A stretch of DNA of 12,238 nucleotides from Dehalococcoidia bacterium. Its GTDB lineage: Bacteria; Chloroflexota; Dehalococcoidia; GIF9; AB-539-J10. The stretch spans positions 1-12,238 of the forward strand of contig JAGMBH010000113.1 in NCBI GenBank assembly GCA_023129815.1, given 5' to 3'. Both the position numbers and the translations under genes were made by a program. Positions 6,792-12,207 of the stretch are shown in pieces; the first letter of the stretch is position 1; every line of letters begins with the position of its first letter. Under the pieces are notes generated by a model, which had not been told where the DNA came from, did no database searches, and saw only the letters and a program-made list of their open reading frames with translations.

Positions 6792-6806
6792 TTAACAAAC
6801 TCCGTT

Positions 6807-7072
6807 AGGAAAAAGAAGCGGTCTCTCTAAGAGAGAGACTGTCGAACCAGGGTTACTCGCCCGGTGATATAACCGGGCGCATATCACATGAATTCTTATA
6901 GTCTTCCGCATAGTATCATGAAAAAATACCTCTCATGTAATGAATTTTTCTTCCTTACAAGAGAGGTTAGGTGAGGGTGAATTTCCCCCTCCCTCTAACT
7001 CCCTCCCGCTAGGGGAGGGAGGATTATAAGGAATTTTGTGATTGATTATAGTTTTCATCAAGCAGGCAAATT
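6807..7072. repeat. Repeat copy B (about 266 bp, four well-formed hairpins)
   Basis: This is the better-preserved partner of copy A. It has four hairpins: a 10-bp stem at 6819-6841 (GTCTCTCT against AGAGAGAC at its core), CGCCCGGT/ACCGGGCG (6858-6879, perfect 8 bp), ACCTCTC/GAGAGGT (6928-6967) and CTCCCTCCC/GGGAGGGAG (6999-7021). A competing stem GTGATAT/ATATCAC (6864-6870 with 6881-6887) overlaps the second. A core from TTATAGTC (6896) to GATTATAG (7051) has imperfect inverted ends, like a miniature transposable element. Its left edge coincides with the truncation of the transposase; its right edge stops two bases before the mntA promoter. Confidence 0.85.
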
Positions 7073-7073
7073 C

Positions 7074-7102
7074 TTGGTAGCTAGTAAAATTCGTGCTACA
7101 AT
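7074..7102 (+). promoter_or_regulatory. Probable promoter of the mntA-hepT pair
   Basis: TTGGTA (7074-7079, 4/6) is followed after 17 bases by TACAAT (7097-7102, 5/6), which carries the extended -10 TGC just before it. The start point would be near 7109, leaving a leader of about 70 bases. It begins directly after the end of repeat copy B. Confidence 0.6.
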
Positions 7103-7179
7103 TCAAAAAAAGCTGGTAGATTGAATGGTGGTGAGTTTCTCCGGTCAGGAATATGCCTCTGAGAAATGATTAAGATGCT

Positions 7180-7494
7180 ATGGTGAACAAGAAGATACAA
7201 ACCGATATTCCTCGAGAGAATATAGCTGAATTTTGCCAGGAACATTATATCCGTAAACTTTCTTTATTTGGTTCGGTCCTGCGTGAGGACTTCCGCCCTG
7301 AGAGCGATGTGGATGTACTGGTGGAATTTGAGCCGGGGCATGTCCCCGGATTTATCCGTCTGGCAAGTATGGAATTGGAGCTTTCCAAATTATTTGGGGG
7401 GCGTAAGGTGGATATAAACACGGCGCAATGTTTGAGCAGGTATTTCCGCGATGAGGTGGTTAGAATAGCAGAGGTGCAATATGCCAAAGAATGA
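7180..7494 (+). CDS. mntA: MntA-type nucleotidyltransferase antitoxin
   Basis: The 104-residue product is a minimal nucleotidyltransferase. The signature GS-X10-DXD is exact: Gly31-Ser32, ten residues, Asp43-Val-Asp45, followed by VLVEF. A third carboxylate is likely Asp78 in RKVDINT. In studied HepT-MntA modules the enzyme transfers AMP from ATP to a tyrosine of the HEPN toxin and so inactivates it. Its 3' end overlaps hepT by 14 bases, which fits one co-translated unit. The ATG at 7180 has only a weak ribosome site; the N-terminus KKIQTDIPRENIAEFCQEHY has the normal length for the family. Family and pairing are firm. Confidence 0.9.
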   Translation: MVNKKIQTDIPRENIAEFCQEHYIRKLSLFGSVLREDFRPESDVDVLVEFEPGHVPGFIRLASMELELSKLFGGRKVDINTAQCLSRYFRDEVVRIAEVQYAKE

Positions 7495-7831
7495 CTTAAT
7501 CCGATTGCGACATATGCTTGACGCTGCAAAGGAGGCGGTGGAATTGGCAGCCGGGAAATCGAGGCATAACATCGAAAACGAGCGAATGCTCAACCTTTCG
7601 TTGGTGAGATTGATCGAGGTTGTTGGAGAGGTAGCTAACCGCGTCTCCCCGGAAGGGCAGGCCAAGTATGGTGGCATTCCTTGGCTACAAATCATTGGGA
7701 TGCGTAACCGTCTGATTCACGGTTATGACGACATTGACTTTGATATCCTCTATCAAACGGTTATCGAAGATCTCCCTTATTTAATTGCTGAGCTGGAGAA
7801 GACCCTTGCAAGTGAGAAGAGGGATTCTTAG
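7481..7831 (+). CDS. hepT: HepT-type HEPN ribonuclease toxin
   Basis: The 116-residue, mostly helical protein has the HEPN catalytic motif RX4HXY complete: Arg75-NRLI-His80-Gly-Tyr82. Arg and His are needed for RNA cleavage; the Tyr is the residue that MntA modifies with AMP in characterised pairs. The preceding helix ERMLNLSLVRLIEVVGEVAN and the tail VIEDLPYLIAELEK fit the DUF86/HepT fold. It begins inside mntA (14-base overlap), the usual tight coupling. All key residues are present, so the pair is likely functional. It is followed by a 70-bp palindromic element. Confidence 0.9.
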   Translation: MPKNDLIRLRHMLDAAKEAVELAAGKSRHNIENERMLNLSLVRLIEVVGEVANRVSPEGQAKYGGIPWLQIIGMRNRLIHGYDDIDFDILYQTVIEDLPYLIAELEKTLASEKRDS

Positions 7832-7892
7832 CTTTACTCAGAGTGACAGATGGGCGTTGCTAAACAGCCTTATAAGGGAGGGTGTTTAAAAA

Positions 7893-7962
7893 TGTAGTTG
7901 CCCTGTGTAGTAGCGAAGATTACTACACAGGGCAACTGTGCCTGATGAATCAGGCAACTACA
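7893..7962. repeat. 70-bp palindromic element with two hairpins inside an outer inverted repeat
   Basis: Outer arms TGTAGTTGCC (7893-7902) and GGCAACTACA (7953-7962) are exact complements. Inside are a perfect 15-bp stem, TTGCCCTGTGTAGTA (7898-7912) with 7921-7935, and GCCTGAT-GA-ATCAGGC (7940-7955). The inner and outer stems share TTGCC/GGCAA bases, so two folds compete: twin hairpins or one long stem. It looks like a miniature inverted-repeat element and could also end the hepT transcript. It does not code; the open frame starting at 7938 within it is not the true start of the next gene. Confidence 0.8.
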
Positions 7963-7994
7963 AAATCCGGGGTGAAGTGTTTCCCAAAATGCCC

Positions 7995-8022
7995 AAAATT
8001 GAACGAGAAATCAAAATTGAAC
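7995..8022 (+). repeat. Two direct copies of AAAATTGAAC ahead of the cyclophilin gene
   Basis: AAAATTGAAC occurs at 7995-8004 and 8013-8022, 18 bases apart and 30 bases before the cyclophilin start. Direct repeats at this period could be protein sites, but no promoter is clear here. Confidence 0.35.
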
Positions 8023-8051
8023 AGCTTTATAAGAGAGAAGGAGGTAAGCTT

Positions 8052-8612
8052 ATGACAACTGGCGGTCTGTTCCGAATAGCTGGCATCATCTTGATTCTGA
8101 CAACACTTCTTTCGGCGTCATGCGCTGGTGGAGAGCCAAAGCCTAAAACTTACTCAGCCTCACCACCGATGACAATTGATACCAGTAAGCAGTACGTTGC
8201 TACCATTGAGACAGAAAAGGGGAATATAGTGCTGGAACTATTCGCCAGTGATGTTCCAGTGACTGTCAATAACTTTGTCTTCCTTGCCCGCGAGGGGTTT
8301 TACGACGGTACCACATTCCATCGTGTAATACCAGGCTTTATGGCTCAAGGAGGAGACCCTACGGGAACTGGAACTGGCACTCCTGGTTATTCCTTTGCTG
8401 ATGAATTCACCGAGCATACCCATGTTGCCGGCGCCCTGTCAATGGCTAATTCTGACCCCAATACCAATGGCTGCCAGTTCTTCATTACCTATACACCCCA
8501 GCACCACCTTGATGGTAAGCACTCAGTCTTTGGTCAGCTAATAGAGGGAATGGATGTCCTGGAAGAAATTGAACAGGGTGACACCATAATGCGAATAACT
8601 ATAGAGGAATGA
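8052..8612 (+). CDS. Cyclophilin-type peptidyl-prolyl isomerase, predicted lipoprotein
   Basis: From the ATG at 8052 the product has 186 residues. It opens with a signal peptide: a hydrophobic stretch GIILILTTLL, then LSASC with lipidation Cys24. The mature enzyme should be tethered outside the cytoplasmic membrane, assisting folding of exported proteins by proline cis-trans isomerisation. The cyclophilin core is clear: FHRVIPGFMAQGG (Arg91, Phe96, Gln99), CQFFIT (Phe144), HHLDGKHSVFG. His152 stands where human cyclophilin A has Trp121, as in many bacterial members, which usually means low cyclosporin affinity. AAGGAGG just upstream of 8052 fixes this start over the longer in-frame GTG at 7938. 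The gene lies inside the island but could be chromosomal. Confidence 0.9.
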   Translation: MTTGGLFRIAGIILILTTLLSASCAGGEPKPKTYSASPPMTIDTSKQYVATIETEKGNIVLELFASDVPVTVNNFVFLAREGFYDGTTFHRVIPGFMAQGGDPTGTGTGTPGYSFADEFTEHTHVAGALSMANSDPNTNGCQFFITYTPQHHLDGKHSVFGQLIEGMDVLEEIEQGDTIMRITIEE

Positions 8613-8619
8613 ATACGGG

Positions 8620-8765
8620 CAAATTCTAAATAAATTCAAGTATCAAAATGCAAAAGGAAAAATGACAGAGCAAAATTCGAAATAGATGGTCAAGAGCGCC
8701 CGCAATTTTAATTTTGAGCTTTGATTTGTAATTTTGATTTTTTATCTTTGAATTTAGATATTGCT
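8620..8765. repeat. AT-rich imperfect long inverted repeat
   Basis: The A-rich left arm (about 8620-8681, with TCTAAAT, ATTCAA, ATCAAAAT, AGCAAAATT) is roughly the reverse complement of the T-rich right arm (about 8703-8765, with AATTTTGAGCTTTGATTTGT). A short GC-richer centre GAGCGCCCGC separates them. Matching is broken in many places. Its transcript could fold back downstream of the cyclophilin gene. The rest of 8766-8832 shows only a small GCCC-TGA-GGGC stem before a run of five T. Confidence 0.5.
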
Positions 8766-8832
8766 TAGGATTTAGGATTTAATCCCAGCACAGGACTTCG
8801 CCCTGAGGGCTCAGTCGGGAGGGTTTTTGTGC

Positions 8833-8975
8833 AATTATAGTTAACCGCATAGTCTCGTATAAAGTTCCTCTCCCTTGATGGGAGAGGATTAAGGTGAGGG
8901 TGAAGTCCCCCTCCCTCTAACTCCCTCCCGCCAGGGGAGGGAGAATTATACTGATTTTTGCAAATAACTATAATT
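8833..8975. mobile_element. MITE-like element, copy C (143 bp)
   Basis: The ends AATTATAGTTA (8833-8843) and TAACTATAATT (8965-8975) are perfect 11-bp inverted repeats. Inside are CCTCTCCC-TTGAT-GGGAGAGG and CTCCCTCCC-GCCA-GGGGAGGGAG hairpins. The internal part CCGCATAGT..., GGTGAGGGTGAA and CCCCCTCCCTCTAACTCCCT is shared with the cores of copies A and B. AATT at both ends could be part of the inverted repeat or a target duplication; these cannot be told apart because AATT is itself palindromic. It encodes nothing and would depend on a transposase in trans. Confidence 0.7.
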
Positions 8976-9083
8976 AGGACGCTATATATAGATTGGTGTG
9001 CTCATCATTCTGAAGTCTGTTTTAGAGAAAACCGTTGTTCAACTCCCCTATCTGAGTAGCTTTGGCGATTTGAGTTTAACCGT

Positions 9084-9112
9084 TTGTCAGAGCCTATCCC
9101 ATCAGCTATACT
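9084..9112 (+). promoter_or_regulatory. Promoter of tRNA-Thr and the downstream gene
   Basis: TTGTCA (9084-9089) and TATACT (9107-9112) are separated by exactly 17 bases, each matching consensus at 5 of 6. The mature tRNA begins eight bases after the -10. No other promoter is visible before the gene at 9204, so this one probably serves both. Confidence 0.75.
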
Positions 9113-9120
9113 AATCTCGT

Positions 9121-9192
9121 GCCAGCGTAGCTCAGGGGTAGAGCAGCGGTTTCGTAAACCGCCGGTCGTCGGTTCGAATCCGACCGCTGGCT
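9121..9192 (+). tRNA. tRNA-Thr (anticodon CGT)
   Basis: All arms pair. The acceptor is GCCAGCG/CGCTGGC, the D arm is GCTC/GAGC, and the anticodon stem is GCGGT/ACCGC with loop TTCGTAA (anticodon CGT at 9153-9155, reading ACG). The variable loop is CGGTC, and the T arm is GTCGG/CCGAC with loop TTCGAAT; the discriminator is T. CCA is not encoded and must be added after transcription. This gene has an incomplete twin at 2425. Only 11 bases separate its 3' end from the next start codon. Confidence 0.95.
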
Positions 9193-9203
9193 TTGGAGGT
9201 AAG

Positions 9204-9965
9204 ATGAGCAAATTTGTGGATAAATTGCATAACCTTTCCAAGTCTTCAGCATCACCCATAGGTTTCCATGCGGCTGCCAGCAAACTGAAAAGCTCACCGA
9301 TGCTGCTTGTTGCCGGTTTGGCTGGGGTAGATGTCAAAGAAGCTGATGCCTTAACTGATAGCAATGTGGATGCTGGGCTGATATTGAACCAAAATTCCAA
9401 GGTCGAAAGCCTGAAGGAAATGGTCAAGGCTATGGGCGATATTCCTCTGGGAGTGGTTACAAAGGGGATGAGCAAAAAGAGGGCTGCTGAGCTTGTTGAC
9501 TCAGGCTGTGACTTTGTAGTTTTTGATATGAAAGCATCTGTGGCAGCACTGCGAGGAGAAGGGGCGGGTAAATTTCTGGTGATAGAACCTTCGTTGGATC
9601 AGGGCTTGGTTAGAGCTATTAATGCTCTTGAGGTAGACGGTGTGTTTATTAACAGAGGCCGGGAGTCATTTATTACTGTGGAGTATCTGCTCATTTGCCG
9701 AAGGTTCAGTGAGTTATTGGATAAGCCGCTTGTGGTAACTTTACCTTCACTGATAACAAGTGCCGAGCTCGGTAATTTATGGGAGGCTGGGATGGATGGC
9801 ATAGTTATTCCGCCAGCACAGCCAGTAGAAGCTTTCACAGAGTTAAGGAAAGTGATTGATAATCTGCCTAAAAGGGCTAAACACCGACGAGGCAAGGTGG
9901 GTGTGGTGCTTCCTCATTATGGAGGGGACATAGCCGCTGAGGAGGAGGAAGAGGAGGAAATCTAG
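9204..9965 (+). CDS. TIM-barrel-like conserved protein with poly-Glu tail, unknown function
   Basis: I do not recognise a named family. From the ATG at 9204 the product has 253 residues. It shows the regular alternation of short hydrophobic strands and helices typical of a (beta/alpha) barrel: PMLLVAGLAGVD, DAGLIL, IPLGVVTKG, CDFVVFDM, GKFLVIEPS, VDGVFI, KPLVVTLPS, MDGIVIPP. The general style recalls phosphate-binding barrels, but I see no diagnostic motif. It ends in a basic patch (KRAKHRR) and AAEEEEEEEI. No signal peptide. The start is set by GGAGGT (9195-9200); a longer in-frame TTG at 9084 would run through the tRNA and is rejected. Likely co-transcribed with tRNA-Thr and perhaps with the transporter 28 bases downstream. 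Confidence 0.8.
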   Translation: MSKFVDKLHNLSKSSASPIGFHAAASKLKSSPMLLVAGLAGVDVKEADALTDSNVDAGLILNQNSKVESLKEMVKAMGDIPLGVVTKGMSKKRAAELVDSGCDFVVFDMKASVAALRGEGAGKFLVIEPSLDQGLVRAINALEVDGVFINRGRESFITVEYLLICRRFSELLDKPLVVTLPSLITSAELGNLWEAGMDGIVIPPAQPVEAFTELRKVIDNLPKRAKHRRGKVGVVLPHYGGDIAAEEEEEEEI

Positions 9966-9993
9966 TCTAAATCTGCATTTGCCCCAATAAATT

Positions 9994-10608
9994 ATGGAGA
10001 CAAGCCTTGGTTTATTTCTATTATCGGCAGTTGGTATTTCCCTTACTGGTGTTATGCTGCCAGGGCCACTTACTGCCGCCACAATAGCCAAAGGTTATGG
10101 TGATAAAAATGCCGGTGCCTTGATTGCCGTAGGGCATGCTGTCATCGAGATACCGCTCATAGCAGCAATTTATTTGGGGTTGGGGCATTTCATTGGCTCT
10201 CCGCAGGTTGTGAAGGTTATATATATAGTGGGCGGCCTGATGTTATTTTACCTGGGTTTCCGGGTGTTTCGAACTGCTGGCAATGCGGTTGGAGAAATAG
10301 GCGGGCTGCCAACTAGTTCTTTAGTCACTGGCATTGTGATCACGGGAGCCAACCCCGCTTTTTATATATGGTGGGTGACTATAGGCATAGTCCTGATAGT
10401 TGGCGCTACCAAGTTTGGGCTTATTGGCATTGCTCTTTTCACCTTGGTGCACTGGCTTTGCGATTTAACCTGGTATGAGGTTCTCTCTGCGGGTACGTTT
10501 AAGTCGAGGAAGTGGTGGACACCAAAGGTGCAGAAGATTGTGTTTAGTGTTTGTGCTTTTGTGCTGATTGGTTTTGGAGTCTGGTTTTGTATTAGTGCGT
10601 TTCTTTAA
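9994..10608 (+). CDS. LysE/RhtB-family membrane exporter
   Basis: The 204-residue product is very hydrophobic with about six membrane spans: residues about 5-25, 38-66, 73-90, 105-128, 133-155 and 183-204. Near the N-terminus is the family mark MLPGPLTAATIAKGY. The first two helices are followed by a small-residue helix GALIAVGHAVIEIPLIAAIY, as in LysE/RhtB proteins, which export amino acids or related small molecules. The substrate cannot be told from sequence. The ATG at 9994 has no clear ribosome site, so translation may be coupled to the barrel gene ending 28 bases earlier. Its 3' end faces guaB3 with a 12-base gap. Confidence 0.87.
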   Translation: METSLGLFLLSAVGISLTGVMLPGPLTAATIAKGYGDKNAGALIAVGHAVIEIPLIAAIYLGLGHFIGSPQVVKVIYIVGGLMLFYLGFRVFRTAGNAVGEIGGLPTSSLVTGIVITGANPAFYIWWVTIGIVLIVGATKFGLIGIALFTLVHWLCDLTWYEVLSAGTFKSRKWWTPKVQKIVFSVCAFVLIGFGVWFCISAFL

Positions 10609-10620
10609 AAATTCAGAAAT

Positions 10621-11766
10621 TCAAGGAATACTTTGGGTTGCCTGGAAGTATTTTCCTTCTGTCTTTATAGCTGGAGCAATGATCATCTTAACTTTATGCA
10701 TTTCTTTAATGGTTCGAGCACCGCAGATTCCCATGCTGGTGCGCAAGGCACCAACCAAGTTTTGCGTGCCATCGGTAACAGAAGCGGGTCCGAAGAGAAT
10801 TTGCTCTAAGGGAGCAGCGGTGCCAACTTTGATACGTGTCCCTCTAGGCAATGCTGGGTGAGGCTGAGACATACCCCAATGATAACCTCTACCCGGAGCC
10901 TCCGTAGCCTGAGCTAGTGGTGAACCAACCATGACAGCATCGGCGCCAGCGGCAAATGCTTTACACAAGTCACCGCCGATGCGAATGCCTCCATCAGTTA
11001 TGACTGATACATATTTACCACCTTCTTTAAAATAAGTCTCTCTAGCGGCAGCGCAATCCATGGTGGCAGTTATCTGGGGGACACCAACGCCGATGACTTC
11101 TCTGGTGGTACAGGCAGCTCCAGGACCAACGCCGACTAAAATGGCATCAATCCCTGTTCTCATTAACTCTAATGCGGCGCTATAGCTGCAGCAGTTGCCC
11201 ACTATGATGGGCAAGGACAGCATCTGGCATAATTCGGACAAGATAAGCCCTCGGTAGCTCTTGGAGATATGCTTGGCGGTGGTAATTGTAGATTGCACTA
11301 CTAGCACGTCAATCCCTGCTTCCTTGGCTATTGGAGCCAGTCGTTTGGTATTGGCTGGGGTTAGTGAGGCGGCACAGGTGACGCCTCCTTGTTTGACCTT
11401 GCTGATGCAGTCAGCGATAAGATTTTCCTTAATAGGTGCGGAGTAAATCTTTTGCAGCAGAGAAGTAACCTCGATTTCCGGAGCTTGAGCAATTTGCTCC
11501 AGAATTTCGTCAGGATTTTCATACCTTGTCTGTACTCCCTCGAGGTTGAGGACAGCTAGGCCTCCCAGTTTGCCAAACTTGATGGCTAAGGTGGGATCAA
11601 CAACAGCATCCATGGCTGAGGCTAGGATGGGGATGGAGAATTTAAAATTACCAATAGTAAAATTTATATTTGTCTGGTCAGGGTTGATGGTTACATCGCC
11701 AGGGACAAGGGCTACGTCGTCAAACCCATATGTTGGCACCATTTCTTTGAATTTAAGCTGAGGCAT
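10621..11766 (-). CDS. GuaB3-type IMP dehydrogenase family protein (no CBS domains)
   Basis: The 381-residue protein is an IMP dehydrogenase/GMP reductase-family barrel. The catalytic loop reads GVGPGAACTTR with Cys219; the phosphate-binding part is ITDGGIRIGGD (Asp258-Gly-Gly) and GADAVMVGSPLA. The N-terminus FDDVALVPG and PILASAMDAV also match. The CBS pair that canonical GuaB carries between strands is absent, and the length fits the GuaB3 subgroup of Actinobacteria and Cyanobacteria (near 380-390). IMP dehydrogenase makes XMP from IMP with NAD, the first committed step to GTP; whether this copy is the cell's main enzyme cannot be judged from the window. The ATG at 11766 has a weak GAAGAAG site, and a good promoter lies directly upstream. 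Confidence 0.88.
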   Translation of the reverse strand: MPQLKFKEMVPTYGFDDVALVPGDVTINPDQTNINFTIGNFKFSIPILASAMDAVVDPTLAIKFGKLGGLAVLNLEGVQTRYENPDEILEQIAQAPEIEVTSLLQKIYSAPIKENLIADCISKVKQGGVTCAASLTPANTKRLAPIAKEAGIDVLVVQSTITTAKHISKSYRGLILSELCQMLSLPIIVGNCCSYSAALELMRTGIDAILVGVGPGAACTTREVIGVGVPQITATMDCAAARETYFKEGGKYVSVITDGGIRIGGDLCKAFAAGADAVMVGSPLAQATEAPGRGYHWGMSQPHPALPRGTRIKVGTAAPLEQILFGPASVTDGTQNLVGALRTSMGICGARTIKEMHKVKMIIAPAIKTEGKYFQATQSIP

Positions 11767-11798
11767 TTTTTTCTTCTTCGAAGAGATAATTGTTGTAA

Positions 11799-11827
11799 AC
11801 TATACAAGGGTGACAGTTTGGAGTCAA
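11799..11827 (-). promoter_or_regulatory. Promoter of the guaB3 gene
   Basis: On the minus strand TTGACT (11827-11822) and TATAGT (11804-11799) are separated by 17 bases, each matching at 5 of 6. The leader would be about 26 bases. A small inverted repeat TTGTA/TACAA (11793-11797 with 11803-11807) covers the -10 and could be an operator. Confidence 0.7.
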
Positions 11828-11856
11828 GACGGGTGGATGGAATTGTAAATAAGGGC

Positions 11857-11862
11857 TATAAT
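11857..11862 (+). promoter_or_regulatory. Possible -10 box for the Cys-rich gene
   Basis: TATAAT is exact, but the sequence 17 bases upstream (TGGATG, 11834-11839) matches the -35 consensus at only 3 of 6. If used, it gives a leader of about 130 bases, divergent from the guaB3 promoter. Confidence 0.35.
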
Positions 11863-11966
11863 TATCGGCTATGTCTGTTTTTGCCTATTTTCACCGCTGC
11901 TATTGCTGGACGACAGGGTGATACCTTCTTAGGCGTCTTATACCTTTAATGGGAAGCGAAGTTTGT

Positions 11967-11988
11967 AGCAGGCTAGACAAAGCCTGCT
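11967..11988 (+). promoter_or_regulatory. Perfect 8-bp leader hairpin next to the ribosome site
   Basis: AGCAGGCT (11967-11974), loop AGACAA, AGCCTGCT (11981-11988). The stem ends one base before the AAGGAG site at 11990-11995. No T-run follows, so it is not a terminator. It may shield or present the ribosome site, or act as a protein-binding element. Confidence 0.5.
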
Positions 11989-12001
11989 GAAGGAGATTAA
12001 A

Positions 12002-12205
12002 TTGCGTTGTGGCTGTATCGTTATAAGCAAAGTGCAATGCGACATCTGTCATAGATTTCTGGAATATGGTGAGCGTTATTTAGTGATTGATGATGTGGGG
12101 GAGCAGAGTCAACGTTTTTGCCTTGATTGCTGCTTAAGCCGCGGTTATGCTTCCTATAAGACGGAAAAAGGCGAGGAAATAATCACCTTTTTCCCTGGGG
12201 ACTAG
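12002..12205 (+). CDS. Small Cys-rich, probable zinc-binding protein (67 residues)
   Basis: The frame starts with TTG at 12002, six bases after a strong AAGGAG site, which favours this start. The product has MRCGC at the front, then CDIC (Cys13, Cys16) and FCLDCC (Cys40, Cys43, Cys44), with LEYGERYLVIDD between. Two CxxC knuckles about 24 residues apart suggest a single zinc ribbon or treble-clef site. The tail is KTEKGEEIITFFPGD. I do not recognise the family; a regulatory or assembly role would be a guess. It may form an operon with the next gene, whose ATG is two bases past the stop. Confidence 0.7.
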   Translation: MRCGCIVISKVQCDICHRFLEYGERYLVIDDVGEQSQRFCLDCCLSRGYASYKTEKGEEIITFFPGD

Positions 12206-12207
12206 GC

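Noticed and set aside
7938..8051. GTG start for the cyclophilin gene
   Set aside because: It falls in the palindromic element, and the added residues would precede and spoil the lipoprotein signal peptide; ATG 8052 has AAGGAGG.
9084..9203. Upstream TTG start of the barrel gene
   Set aside because: It would translate through the whole tRNA-Thr, and the TTG is part of the tRNA promoter -35; ATG 9204 has a strong ribosome site.
9005..9475. 156-residue minus-strand open frame over the tRNA
   Set aside because: It runs antisense across the tRNA and the barrel gene and looks like a typical tRNA-antisense spurious frame.
10568..10861. Plus-strand 97-residue frame overlapping lysE and guaB3 ends
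   Set aside because: It is antisense to the well-supported guaB3 and has no ribosome site or recognisable content.
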